Assembly: GCA_000231825.2 (NCBI GenBank)
Contig: JH720394.1
Coordinates: forward strand, 62,001 to 126,000
Direction: 5' to 3'
DNA: 64,000 nt
DNA from: Tetrahymena elliotti 4EA
Lineage: Eukaryota > Ciliophora > Oligohymenophorea > Hymenostomatida > Tetrahymenidae
Below are positions 13,705-26,307 of this stretch, in pieces. The number at the start of each line of letters is the position of its first letter. Position 1 is the stretch's first letter. The notes below the pieces were generated by a model. The model had not been told where the DNA came from. It ran no database searches and saw nothing but the letters and a program-made list of their open reading frames with translations. The translations under genes were made by a program, and so were the position numbers.

Positions 13705-14752
13705 TCAACAAGTAAAAATATCAAAGGCCCAGTTCCAACCAAAATAGCCACCATGATCTTTAACATTCTTTTCTTTTGAATATTTATCTGTACAAACTTC
13801 TTCATCAGGTGTTTCACATTTAGCATAATCATCAAAATTTGAGAAATCTTTATAATATACTTCATGACCTATATGCTTATATAAAAATGGAAAAGAACGA
13901 GGAGGTAATTAAGGAACTAAATCATGATTGTTTGTCACTCTGGCACAACTTTTAGAAAAAAAGCTTTTAGAGGAATACCAAAAGCTGAACTAAAGATTTC
14001 CTAAATTTAATTTAATTTAAAAAATCTTTAATATGAATGATATTATATTTAAAATGGATTTAAAAATGTAAAAAATGTCTTTCAAAAGTAGCCAAATTAG
14101 TTATTATTTTTTAATGTAAATTTTTTATGTTTATTTTAAATTTAGATAAATCTATTCTAAATTAGTTACCAACACGAGGACTTCCAAATGTATAAAAAGC
14201 ATCTAAAGGCTATTTATTATTTAATTTGTATATTTCTGGAACTATCAATGTAGCAAAAGCTCCTCCTAAACTGTATCCAGTTACGTGTATTTTACTTTAA
14301 GGATATTTTTACCTTAAATATAAAAAATCTTTTATTATTTATTCTTTCATGCTAAGAAAAGCTTAATAGAATTCTTTATGCACTTAACAACTTTCACATT
14401 TTGGATAATCTTCTTTTTCAGTGCTCAAATCATCATGCCAATCACTAATACACCAAGGATTAGATCCTCTTGCAATTATTGTCAAAGCGTCTTAATGTTA
14501 ATCGTAACCCATCATATAAGAAAAATTATTTTCATTAAAGTTTAAAATAATATCTTTAAAAGATTCTACTCTTTAGCAAGGTTCTCCACAAGACCAATCT
14601 AAAATTCTTTTATGTGAACAATATGATAATAACGAATAGGATGCTAGTCTTTTAGATAGTTCTGGATTGTATTCGAATGTATTACATTAATTTATTATTC
14701 TAGCTACTATTAAAATTGATAATATTTTTCTATTAAAATACTTGCTGATCAT
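13705..14752 (-). CDS. secreted class 3 (fungal-type) lipase, paralogue 2
   Basis: Two exons, 14752-14170 and 14000-13705, intron 169 nt; 292 residues. The second exon is 296 nt long, the same as in paralogue 1, and the intron splits the same Gly codon of GSPRVG. An N-terminal hydrophobic segment after MISKYFNRK looks like a signal peptide. The nucleophile motif is GYSLGG, the oxyanion region is ARGSNPW, the putative acid is Asp in VTNNHDLVPQLPP, and the His is in HIGHEVYY. The C-terminus ends DHGGYFGWNWAFDIFTC, matching DHGGYFGWDWAKEIFTC of paralogue 1. The two genes are clearly a tandem duplication in the same orientation; the protein sequences have diverged substantially in their N-terminal halves, so they may differ in substrate. 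Confidence 0.92.
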
Positions 14753-16040
14753 TTTATCTTTTTTTTACTTTCTAAAAACAAAAACTTTCTTTGTTTCATA
14801 ATTAAAATATTACACTTTCTAAATATCAATAAAATTTCAACTAGTTAAATACACTTTATTAATTAAAACAAAAGCTCTCTAAATTAATTACAAAGTAAGT
14901 AAATTAATTATCAAATCATTTTAAATTAAAATGGTAAAATAAATTTACACTTATTTTTCAGAACTGGGAGAGAAGAGATTGGCAATAATCTGAAGAAATA
15001 GTCTGGAGAATTGTTTTAATATTTTTACACCTAAATAATTAAAGTTGTAGATCATATAATACACTAATAATATAAATATGCCTTTAAAATCAAAAATTAA
15101 CATTTTATTTAGTTCATCATTAAAATAATACTTTCTATTTCATTCATTTTTATTTTATTTATTGAAAAGATAAATGAAAAAATAGAATTAGATTTTTTGT
15201 AGAAGAAAGTTGATTCTCTTAATATTTCTTTAAAAATTAGAATTATTTGTTATACTTTTACAACTTGTTAACAGTTATCACATTTTTCATGTAAAAATAC
15301 AATAAATGAAAGATAGATGACATATCTGATTAAATTCCTTTAGTAATTACATTGAGTACACTAAAGAGGTGATGCAATTAATGTAAGAAAATAATGGAGA
15401 GTCCTTACTCTGCTTAAATAAACAAAATAAAGTCCTCACATTTTGAACTTACTTTATCTTTAAAAAAATAATTTGTTAAATTTAAAATGAATGAATAAGA
15501 AATGAAAAAATGTACTTTTTTATTGTTTGTAGTGTAAAATATTTAATTTTTAAAAAAATAATTTAAAATAATGAAAGAAAAATTGAATTTTTAATTTGAA
15601 AATAAATGAAATAATTTAAAATTGAAAATGATGAATTTAATTTTAGAATATAATTCCTTCAATGAATAAGAATATAGATTGACTGCTACTTTAAATTTTA
15701 ATTTAGATGAGAATGATGATTTAGATCCTTAAGATAAAGAGAAATAAAGATTATGATAAAAAAACCAAGAGTAAATTAATCTTATTTTAAAATGAATCCA
15801 CTAAAAGATAATATCTATGAATATATCAATTTTTGTTTTTAATCAAAAGATTCTATATCAAAATAATCAATGGTTTTGTTGCGGACAATCAAATTGTATG
15901 TCGATAATTAAATTTTACAAATTGTGAATAGAAATTAATTAAAATAATCAATTTAGATTTATTATAATAAAATATAAGTAGGTATAAATAAATAGCATTA
16001 AAATTTTTAAAGGAGTTTGTTTGTTTGCTTTACTAAACTA
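14753..16040. other. intergenic; one short ORF of doubtful status
   Basis: Between divergent lipase 2 (-) and the CEP19-like gene (+). An ORF at 15631-15756 (+) encodes 41 residues with an acidic tail (LDENDDLDPQDKEK) and coding-like composition, but I could not link it to other exons. The frame of the CEP19-like gene is also open upstream from an ATG at 15792; I treat this as leader because the protein family start fits 16041. Confidence 0.45.
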
Positions 16041-17893
16041 ATGGCCCTCACTTTTACTCCCAACAACCCAATTATCCCAATTAGACTTGGAATTAAACAT
16101 GATCCACCAACTCTTGCTTTAGTCTATAAAAGAAAATAACAAGATATTAAAGAAAGAATTTACTCAATAGTGCTTAATGGATTAGTAGAGCTGAGTGACC
16201 CAAAGATTATAGCACTAAAACTCTTTGAAGAGCATGCACTCATTCTAAATGAAAACGTTATAGATATAGATTAGGTAAATAGCTTTAACAAATAACTTAG
16301 TCTTCAGTATTTTAGTTTGTGATCATATTTGTATCGACTCATAAAAAATAGCTTTTGAGAATTTTTATAACTTATAAATGATAATTTTTATAAATTTTAG
16401 TAAGTTAGAATTTTGAAATGGATTAAAATACAAAGATTTTTTTGAAATTAACTATGGTATTTAATCTTTTTTTAAATTCATTAACTAATTATAAAGGTTG
16501 AAAAATTAGTAGCAGAACTCCAAAAAAGGTATGAAGAAAAGAAGGCATTATAACAATTCAATAACCCATTAACCAAAGATCTGATTTCTCCTATTCACAC
16601 TTACCAATCAGCAAATAGTAACTTTTTAAATATTTGATAAAGAAAACAAAAAAATATTTTATGTTCAAATTAACTAAAGAAGGAATTTTTGTTAATTTTT
16701 TGAAACTAAATTAAGTGATATTTCTAAACATTTTTTATGCAAAACAAAAAATAATAAAAGAAAACCCCTACAACATTTAGGACAATGATACTGATATATT
16801 TTTAGATAACACATAAACAAATAATCTTCAAAGCAACAATTTCCATCACGACAACAATGAATCTATCTAAAATGATTACAATGATTCTAGCTATTAGAAT
16901 TAAAATTTATAATAAAATTTATTAACTTTGTAAACTCCTATTTAAAACAATAATAACATCAGTAGCTATAATAATGTAAGTAGCACAGGAGTTGATTAAT
17001 TCAATCAAAATTAGTTAAGCGATGATGGTGAGCTATTAAGTTCAGGATATAATCCCAGTTTCTCAACAAAAGCAGGTTCAGCAAGTGAGTAAAAGAGATA
17101 GAAGGTAAAAAATAAAAACGAAAAAAATAAAATGAACCTTGGCGCCACTCATAAAAACTTGAATGAGTTAATCTAAGGAGATTCTGAAAAAAATATGCAA
17201 CAGTACGTTAATAGTCATTATAATTATGGCTAAAGAAGAAACAATAATAATGACACAAACTACTTGAATAATAACAATCTTGATAATGAGTTTATAGATG
17301 AAAATCAGCTTTACAACAATAATAATAATAATGAATATAATGAAGACTATCATGATTTAATGAATGAAGATAATTACCTGTATTAGAACAATAACAATAA
17401 TAATTATAATACATAATTCATTCAGATTCCTTAAAGTATTCAAGAAGCAAGTAAAAATGTTAATCTTCCAAACAAAAAAAATAATCAATAGTATTAAATG
17501 TGGTAATAAAATAACAATTAAAACAATAATTATCCCTATTAAGGAAGTAATGTAAAAGGTTACATAAATACATAAATGGATTATCAATAAAATTTCAATG
17601 AATATCAAGACAACTATGCTATAAATAACAATTACTAAAATAACAACAACAATTCATAGTATTTTAATAACCAAAATAATTAAAATGCTTATGCAACATA
17701 ATCATCTAATGCCCCCTTCTTTTCAAAAAGGTAGTCATAGTCTATGGGGACCTAAAATAAATAATTATATGAACCATAAGCAGACATTAATTCTAAAAAA
17801 AGAAGAAGTAAACTTGATGAATTAAAATAATTAGCAAACTAACATAGAGATGCTTATGGTAATATTATAGATGACTAATTAGAAGTAATATGA
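16041..17893 (+). CDS. CEP19-like centriolar/ciliary protein with long Asn-rich C-terminal tail
   Basis: Three exons, 16041-16274, 16497-16617 and 16761-17893 (495 residues). Residues ~10-115 resemble CEP19: IRLGIKHDPPTLALVYKRK matches the CEP19 pattern of a short strand, PP and a LIYE-like motif; it is followed by Lys/Arg-rich KERIYSIVL, then a helical region ending in VEKLVAELQKRYEEKK, equivalent to the QLEKL helix of CEP19. CEP19 acts at centriole appendages and basal bodies in intraflagellar transport entry (known for vertebrate and algal proteins); a basal-body role here is inference, reasonable for a ciliate. The last ~370 residues, one exon, are dominated by Asn, Gln and Tyr with Asn runs and look disordered; vertebrate CEP19 has no such tail. 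The C-terminus turns basic (SKKRRSKLDELKQLANQHRD). Standard-code ORFs at 17168-17608 on the other strand and 17364-17555 are shadows of this tail. Confidence 0.8.
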
Positions 17894-18282
17894 GTATCAG
17901 TTAAAATGAAATATGAGGAGCTAACTATTTATAATTTCATTTACTAGTTTAAAAAATATTAAAATTTATTATTCTTTTTCCATAAAATTTAAATTAAATT
18001 ATATTATGAATTTTTGTTGTATGGACACTTTTATTTTTGTAATTTATTTTATTATCATTCAATTAATTTTTTATTCAAATCAAAAAACTTTTTAAAAATT
18101 AGATTGCAGGAACTAATTCTATCCAAAAATATTTCTTTTTAAAAGAGATAACTATTAATCTTTTTTGCTTTAACATGAATAATATTTTTCATACAAAAAA
18201 TGTAATATTAAAGCTAACTATTAATTAAGCTTCATATTATTTTTGATAAGTTATATCAATAATCAATCCTTTTAATTATTAA
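17894..18282. other. convergent intergenic region
   Basis: Lies between the stops of two converging genes and should hold both 3' untranslated regions. No gene seen. Confidence 0.6.
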
Positions 18283-21200
18283 TCACCATTCAATTTTTTA
18301 TCTTACTAATCTCTTTATTTTTAAAATCTTAGCTCTAGATTTTTCACAATTATTTTAATCCGCTCCATTCGAACTATTAATAAATGTAAATAGATTTTAA
18401 TTAAATGTTTAAAATAAAAAATTAGGATAAGAATCTTAAAATGAGTTTAAAAAATTCCATGTTTTCAGTATTTGCTTAAAACAGTTTAGAATCTATAATT
18501 CTTTGAATTTAGGTTTAAAACTCTTTTCTTCAAAAAAATATGAATGATATTTTAAAAATTCAAAAAGAACAATTTACCCAACTGCAATGACTAGGTTTTA
18601 GAGAGAAATAGACTTTGATAAGTTACAAAATAATTCATATAAACCTTCTGCTCCAATTTAATTTTGACTTTTTAGATATTTGAAAGTAATAATATTTTTA
18701 ATGATGAGGAATATTTGCATTTTAGGAAATTTTAAAAGAATTTGAAAACCTTAGTAAAGATTTTCAACTGAAAATTATTATTCCTTAAAAATTAGAATTT
18801 TAAAATTATTTTTGATTTTATCAAAATAAAAAAAAAATTAGATAATATTTTACTAGAGGTCAAGAGTTAAATTTAAGAGATTGGTGCACTGAGCTAAACT
18901 TTAACACAAATTTAATGCTCCTTCTGCTCCAATTTTGTTGCAACTTTTTATTAAATATACAAAAGAATATTATTACATTTATTTTTGAGAAGTTAGATTT
19001 AATAAAATAATGAATGAATAGTAAATTAAATTAACATTTCAAATCTTTAAATTTCTACTAAAGAGAAAAGAAGCTAAAATATCTTTTTCTTTCTATTTGA
19101 TAAATAGCTGATAAAAAGAATATATTTTTACATAATATAAATAAAGAGGATCTTAAGATTGATACATTTTACTAAATTAGAACCCAAATCAGATGCTCCC
19201 TAAGCCCCGATGCGATTAAAACTTTGTTAATTTATTAAAAATTTTAAGTGAATTCAATTTAAATTTATTTAATTAAATTATAGAAAAAAGAATCATAAAC
19301 ATTTTTAAATGGTAATTTTATATTCTTACCTTAAACTCAGATACAAATACTAGATATTAATTAAATTAGATAATCCAGAACCTAAATCCAATAGACCTTA
19401 TGACTCAATTTCGTTTTATCTTTTATAAATTTTAAATAAATTAATTTTTAATGATTTAATGAAATGGATTTAATAGCTTCTATAATATTATTCTAATTTA
19501 TTAAGGTTAACATAAATCTAATAAACTATTTTTACGAGAGAATGAGTTCCAAAGAGCAGAGTTTAACACAGTTAGCTAAATTCAAACCAAGGTCTGTTAC
19601 TCCTTAAGTTCTCACACCATTATAGCTAATGTTTAATATTTGAATAAAATTGGACAAAAAATATTAATTTCAATTTAAAATAAGATTTTAATCAAAAAAT
19701 TCAAAAATAATCCTTAAAAAACTTATTTTTATATTTCTAATTATTTTATTTGATGAGGTTTATGAATTATAAATATATTTATTTACTTTACGTCAATTTT
19801 CAAGTGAGTAAGATTAGAGCATTTAGTCAAACTAATAGCTAAGTTTGATAATCCTTATGAACCTAAACTATTGCAGCTTTTAATTTAAAGATCAAATTTT
19901 TGAAATAAATTTTAAAAAGATCAACATTTGAAACGATTTTTATTTTAGGATAAATTCAAAAGTTAAATAATTAATTTTATTGTACGATAGATCAATTGAA
20001 AGACTTGAGAGATTAGGGCACTTAGCTATGCTAGAACCCAAGTCTAAAGCTCCCTGTACTCCTATAGAATTTTGCCTTTTAATTAATCACAAAAATAAGA
20101 AAATAAATGACAATTTTTATGCATAAAAGTTTTGTGTTTATCGTTTTTTTGAATACATAAACAATTTGGTTTTTTTATTTAATTTACCAAAACTTTAACT
20201 CTAAATTAGAGAGATTATAGCATGAAGCTAAACCAGAACCCAAACCAGAGGCACCCTATGGACCAATATCGTTATCTCTTTTTATAATTTTAAAGAAAAA
20301 TAAACTTAAAAACTAAAAAATATCAAACTAATTCAAATACAATTTAAGAAGATTTCAATTAATTTTGAAACACAAAAAAAATATTTGTAATTAAAAGGAT
20401 TTACTAAATAAAAAATATATTACGGAAGTACCACTTTTAAAGTTGAAAGATTAGAGCATTTAGTCATACTGGAACCTAACTCTGTAGCACCTAATGGACC
20501 GATGTTATTCTCTCTTTGGGTATAAATGTTAAAAATATATTTTTTAATAATTGTAAATTTACCCAATATTTAAAACCAAACTCTAGAGATTAGCACACAT
20601 AGATAATCCTTTAGCAAAACCTTATGCACCTGATGGGCCAATTTAATTTTAACTGTAAACAAAAATATGGTATAAATTAATGTGAAAAAAATAGGATATT
20701 CAAAATAGTGATAAATCAATTATTGTTACCAAATATCAAGATTTAAATTTTATAGGCGAGAGCATTTACTTAAAATAGAACCTAATTCTATTGAACCCTT
20801 TTGAAATATTTTGTTCCTCCTATTAATAAACATTATCATTTAAAAATTATTTTTTTCTTTATTCATTTTAATGATTGAATGATTTAACTTTCTTTTAAAA
20901 ATTTAATATTTTTTCTTTCTTGACAGTTTTTTGCTAATCAGTTACAATTTTTTAATTTTTGATGAGGCTTTTTTCTTCAGAATTTTTATTTCTATTTATT
21001 AATTTTTGTTTGTCTGTTTGCTTGATTGATTGATCGATTGATAATAATTAGTTACCTTAATTCCAACTATAAATCTACTAGATTAGATAAATTTGATAAT
21101 CCTGAGCCTAAGCATGATACTCCTTATTCACCTATTTATTCATCTCTATACATATTTTTTTAAAATCTTATTGATCAAAATTAAATAAAATAATATCAAA

Positions 21201-21898
21201 AAATAAATAAATTATGGAAAAAATATTTATTTATAAATGGTTTTTATTAAAATTATGAAAATATTCATATTTAAAAAATGTAAATATTACAGAAGGGAAA
21301 GTTGTAAAGTTTAGATATTAGTGCATTGAGCTAAACCAGAAGCTAAATCTTAAACTCCTTGAGAACCAATTTAATTACTACTTTTTATTTAAATAATTAT
21401 TGAGAAAAAGTAAAGTAAAATAAAAATCTTACTAAAGATCAAGATTCAAAAATTAAAGATTGATACATTAAGATAAGCTTAAACCCAAATCTAAAGCACC
21501 CTATGCTCCAATCAAATTTGATCTTTATTTTTTAAAAAGATAAATAAATAAAAAATATATGTAAATTAAAGATGCCAAAAATTGTAGAATAGAATCTGTA
21601 AATAAATTTAAAAGATCACAGAGTCTTAAAAACTACAAAGATTTATCAAATGAAGGATAATTTCAAAATTTTGGAATCTTCCTACTTTTCTTCTACAAAA
21701 AAATTTAACTTTTTTAATTTAGTTTTTGTTTTTTGTAAATTTTTTCTCTTTTTACCTAAGATTAATGTCAAGTTACTGATGAGACGAAAATGAAGATTTA
21801 AGAAACTTTTGATTTTATAAAATGATTAAATTTGTATTTTTCTGATAATAAAAGCCTACATCTTGAAGATTATTAAACTTTTAAGTATTTTATTACAT
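18283..21898 (-). CDS. leucine-rich repeat protein, one LRR per 90-nt exon
   Basis: Sixteen exons. Exon 1 is 21898-21756 (ATG 21896-21898). Fourteen exons follow, each exactly 90 nt: 21522-21433, 21380-21291, 21145-21056, 20819-20730, 20652-20563, 20513-20424, 20277-20188, 20075-19986, 19876-19787, 19625-19536, 19419-19330, 19221-19132, 18943-18854 and 18667-18578. The last exon is 18373-18283. All introns are phase 2 GT..AG, 49-236 nt; total 497 residues. Each 90-nt exon encodes one ribonuclease-inhibitor-like repeat of the form N-x-I-G-x-x-G-A-x-x-L-G-x-x-L-x-x-C-x-N-L-x-x-L-x-L-x-L (examples NRIGAQGASDLGSNLVKC, NSIGVQGALDLGSSIAKC). The basic tail CEKSRAKILKIKRLV closes the protein. LRR solenoids of this class bind proteins; the partner is unknown. 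No kinase or membrane domain was seen. Confidence 0.9.
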
Positions 21899-22867
21899 TG
21901 TTTTTTTTTACTGTAAGTTAAAATGGTAACTTTTTAAAAAATTTAGAAGTAAATAATTACATGATTTATAAATTAAAATTAAGCATTAATTTTATTCAAA
22001 AAAGAAAATAATTTTTAGTCTTTATTGAAAAATAATGTAATATTTTTAGCAGAAATTCTCTTGTGAAATTATTTTAGTTTGGCGATATTTTTATTATTAA
22101 TTAATATTAAATTATAAAAAAAAAATATGTAAAAACATTCAATTAAATGGACTTCATGTTAAATTTGCTGAGCTATGGTAAAAATGTTAATATTCAAACT
22201 AGAAATAAATAGCCAATCATTAAATAAGTAAAAGCTTAATTTTTCTTTCAAAAAATTCAGATTACATAGAAAGAAATTGCATTTAAAACTTTCTATTTAG
22301 AATTGAAGAAAAATGTTTAAAATTTAAATTTTTTTCTGGGTGATGTAAATTTAAATAATTTTTGATGGTTTTTATTAAAGGAGTTAAAATTACAAGAAAT
22401 ATAAATAATAAGATAGAAATAAAAGTTTAATAATAGTAAAATAAATTTTTTAAGTATTTTGTTAGTATTTATAAATAAACTAATTGATAATTTATCAATA
22501 TTAAATATACACAAATAAAGATTCTAAGGTTTTTCTTTCTGCATTTAAAGTTAAGCTATTTTTATAAGAAAATATGCAATTAAGGATTACTTAGGAGTCT
22601 TTAATAGATGTAAGCATTTCAAAATAAATACATATAAATGGGGAGTTTGTCTTCAAAACTAAAAAAAGTAAGTGATTTCTCTTTCAAGTTCTTTCTAATC
22701 TTACATCTTTATAAGGAAGCATGAGATATAAAAGAAATATAGCAACTGATTTTGTATATTTATTTTGAGGTATTAATTTTGGTTATGTTACTTACTTCGA
22801 GAAAGCAAAATTAGCTTATTCTTTTATATTTCTATTGATCAAGCGAATAAATAATCTATACTATTTT
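21899..22867. other. intergenic, no gene seen
   Basis: AT-rich spacer upstream of the LRR gene and downstream of the receptor-like gene. A standard-code ORF at 22317-22514 (-) has no coding character beyond AT-rich residues and is not called. Confidence 0.55.
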
Positions 22868-23887
22868 TCAATATTTTATGAGAGAGGTTTTTATTTCTTC
22901 TTCTCCTTAATCATCCATAGAACTAGAAGATTCCTCTTTCAAACGGTTATTATTATATCTTATCATACTTGATTGCAGTTAGCTCCATTCCTCTTCATCG
23001 TAGTCAGAGGCAGGAGAGATTTCTTTGAATTTGTTAATATCTTCGCTGACATTACTATTGCAGCACTTTTGAAAAGGATTTATTGAGAGATATCCATAAA
23101 TAATTGAATTAACAAAGCCATTAAACACAGTTATTTACAAATCAAAGCTATTCAGCCATTCTATTTATTCTCCTCCTGAGACTAGTTCATAAAATCTCTC
23201 AAACATAATCCATACCCAAGAAATAACTAGAAATAGAGGATACAAAATAAGCTTTTTTATTTCAGTAGAATGAGTTCCACCTTTAGTTTTGTAAAAATTA
23301 TAAAATATTCTACTGATGAAGTATATCTCCAAGAAAACAGTCAGGAAGAAGGGAACAAAAGAAAGGAATATTTTTTGGATTACTCCTGCAGTATCACTAC
23401 TACCATCTGGGTATTTTTTTACTACTAAAAAACACATGACTTCTTAGAGAGGTTGAGTGTGATTATAATTATCAAAAATAAAAGGAATGATAGCCATAAA
23501 TAAAGGAGTTAATAATGTAAATTTTCCATAATATGTGATTGGATTATTTGATTTTATAGGTTTTTTTCTAATGAAGTATGTAAACAGAGTCCAAGAGACA
23601 GATAATGTTGCACAGAAAGTGCCATTTGTAGCAAGAAGTTTAAGAAAACCTGAAAATCTACAAAAAGAATCACTAATAGTTTCATCAGGGTTTAAAAAAT
23701 AGTAAGATAAGGGTATGAAATAATCCAAACTAAGAATGAAATCATACAAAAACACAGTAAATACTAGTCTAAAAGCAAACGTCCTAACTTTTTTATAAAA
23801 GGCATAGTGAAACAAAAGAATGCCCGTTGAAATCACTGAGCATGCTGAGCAAATAAGAAAAAAAACACTATAAGTATATGATGACAT
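22868..23887 (-). CDS. seven-helix GPCR-like membrane protein, paralogue 1
   Basis: A single exon of 339 residues from ATG 23885-23887 to TGA 22868-22870. An in-frame TAA (Gln) near 23440 splits it into two ORFs under the standard code; the context HTQPLQEVMCFLVV is continuous. Seven hydrophobic segments are visible: near residues 5-28, 38-60, 75-100, 118-140, 165-195, 205-230 and 240-265. Paired Cys (FCRFSGF before helix 3 and MCFLV before helix 5) fit an extracellular disulfide. SWVWIMFERFYEL (helix 6) and FNGFVNSIIYG (helix 7) resemble the N-x3-N-x3-YG helix 7 pattern of cAMP-receptor-like/class B-like GPCRs. The cytoplasmic tail is polar with acidic and serine clusters (SDYDEEEW, LKEESSSSMDDQEEEE), typical of regulated receptors. 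Ligand unknown. A paralogue lies at 26308-27258. Confidence 0.82.
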
Positions 23888-24828
23888 TGAATGTATTATT
23901 ATTTTATTAGATTTGTTTTAATACAAACTTTTATTAAAATTTGCTTGACCTTTTTTATTTATTAGTAAATACATAAACATTAAAAAATTAAGTCTAATTA
24001 ACTTTGTGGTTTATGAATGAATTACATTTAGATTTCTGTTCAAATTTTGTTTTTTTTTTAATGCCAAATTTGCTAATCTATCTCATCAAAAGCTGATCTA
24101 CTTTCTCAAAATAAAAATAAAAATTTACATTTACATTTAATAGTAATTACATTTTTTTATTTAGAGTTGATAACAATTTATTTTACATTAACTTTACTTT
24201 TTTGGTGCTATTTATTTAGAGAAACATTTGTTAAGTGCCTGTAGCTATTAAGAAATATAGAGAAAGAGTGAAGATTTAATAGCCTTCCAAATATTTTCAA
24301 ATAGCATTAAAGCTAAACGAAGGCTAAAGTAGGCAGAAAATATTTCCAAAAATTCATTTTAAATTAAATATTTATTTATTTTAAGCAACAAATCCATTAT
24401 TTGATTTTGCTTGTTTGAATAAATTTTAAAATGATATCAATTAAAAATTTGCAAAAATTTTATTTATTTCAACATTTTTCAAAAAAATAATATTTGAAAA
24501 TTACTCAAATCAATATCAAAATATTTAAATTTTAGAAATTAATCTTTTATCTTTTTAAACATTTTTCATAAGAAATAAAAAGATATGAGAAAGATTGATA
24601 AATATAATTAATGAAAATAAATTAAAGTTTAAAAAATAGAATATGATTTTAAAATATAAATTAATGTTAAAAGAAGAAAGGATGATTGATAATTTAAGAA
24701 GCAATTTTATTTAAGAAGTTTTAGTACAAATATATAAAATAAACCAAAAAGTATTAAGTGTAAATATATCTAATTATAATTAGTAGTAGTTGTAGGAGTA
24801 AATGTTTTTCATTCAGAAATAGTTTAAA
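23888..24828. other. intergenic, no gene seen
   Basis: AT-rich spacer containing the upstream region of the receptor-like gene. No exon, RNA gene or clear repeat was found. Confidence 0.55.
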
Positions 24829-25801
24829 TCATTTCTATTTTCTAATTTATTTTTGAATTGGTAGACATGTTTTTTACTTATCTCCGGTTTGACTACCTAT
24901 TTGACTGCTTTAAGAAGAATTTTTTAAAGAATTTTAGTAGAAATAACAAGGCTTTTTTAAAAAAAGATTAGAAGTCATTATTGGTGAATTTAAAGGTTTT
25001 GGAATTTCAAATTTTTTATTGAAAAAGAAGGGCAATAGGTAATTTATGACTAGTTTTAAGAATTATATGAAATTGGAAATAAATTTCTTTAATTTAATAA
25101 AGAAGACTAATTACAATTATATAAATTAATATTAGTACAGGATATTTATTAACTGAAAATATTTTCAGTATTTAATACATTATTTTATTATTTAGGATTA
25201 AACTCAGATAGGTCAAAAATTTAATCAAAAAATAACTATGTAGAGATTCTTTTTTTTGCATCATTTTCTGATTAATCTTAGTAGAAGTTAAACTGATTTA
25301 ATCAAATGAAACATTTTAGGTATCTTTTTGGGCAATAGGTGTTTTATGAGGAGAATATGGTTGTAGAGAAACATAAATAATGTCTGAAATAGAAACACTA
25401 TCATCTAATTAAGACATTTTTTGATTTAAAGTTGAAATGTAAATACAAGAATCGATATTTAATTATTTTCTTATCAAATTGAGTAAAAATTTAACTTTAG
25501 ATGTAGACTAGTTCTTAGGTAATCTTAAAATTAGTTCATAAGAATTGTTTTCGAAGATAAAATTAAAAATTTTTTCAACATATCTTTCTTTTAAAATGAC
25601 TGAACTTTAATTGTAAATAAACTCATTATCTAAAGCAGAAACATTTAAAATTTAAATAGGAGTCATGTAAACTTTAAATTGTAAGTAATTTTCTAAATTT
25701 TCAATTGAAATCTTGTTTTCAGAAAATAAATTTTCATCGATAATTGCAATACGATTAAAATCTTTTTCAAAAGATAATTTGGTCTAGATAAAGAATGACA
25801 T
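24829..25801 (-). CDS. unrecognised protein, probably two exons
   Basis: Exon 1 reads from ATG 25799-25801 to a probable phase-1 donor after 25237 (188 codons). It begins MSFFIQTKLSFEKDFNRIAI and contains a mixed alpha/beta-looking region followed by a Ser/Thr/Pro segment (PYSPHKTPIAQKDT). The C-terminal exon is in another frame and ends at TGA 24829-24831, with residues such as PKPLNSPIMTSN and KNSSQSSQIGSQTGDKQK. The acceptor is not settled: AG sites near 25109 and 25048 both fit, and the intervening translation is intron-like. A string encoding HKTPIA at about 25330 recurs as HKLPIA near 25035, suggesting an internal duplication. The S/T-P sites hint at phosphorylation; no family or function is recognised. 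It sits between two receptor-like paralogues on the same strand. Confidence 0.6.
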
Positions 25802-26307
25802 TTATAATATTTTTTTAAATTTATTTCTTTTATTATTTGTTTGATTGAATTAATAATTATTATAAATATCTGATTAACTCTGCTTTTAACTTTACTTTTA
25901 ATTATCATGTAGACAAGAATTTATTATATTTACTCTTCGTGTCTCTCTTAAAATTGATAACTTTGTCTATTTTACTTGTTTAATTTATCTCAAAATATGC
26001 AAATCATGATAATATCATCAAAAGGATTATGAAGAAAATAAAATAGATAAAAATAAAAAATATTTTAATACTGCTATCTGGTCTAAAGCAAATATTAAAA
26101 ATAATTAAGCGATGTGCATTTACTATTTGAAAAAGAAACAAACTTTGTTTCAGTTTATAAAGAAATTAAGAATTTTGAAAAAATATTTTCATTCAATTTT
26201 CTAATTAAATTTATGAGAAATTATTAAGTAAAATGTTTCACCTGTCTTTGCAAATAAAAAAAAATAGATAAAATATATATTTATATGTTTAAAACTTTGA
26301 TAAAATT
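25802..26307. other. intergenic, no gene seen
   Basis: AT-rich spacer between two minus-strand genes; no gene or repeat recognised. Confidence 0.55.

Noticed and set aside
15350..15420. Possible C/D-box small nucleolar RNA (GGTGATGCAATT followed by conserved-looking sequence)
   Set aside because: No proper C and D box pair or closing stem could be identified.
15792..16040. N-terminal extension of the CEP19-like protein from an in-frame ATG at 15792
   Set aside because: Frame is open but the extension is low-quality and the family resemblance begins right after the ATG at 16041.
17168..17608. Minus-strand ORFs rich in Ile/Val, hydrophobic
   Set aside because: Antisense of the Asn-rich tail of the CEP19-like gene (AAT/AAC read backwards as Ile/Val).
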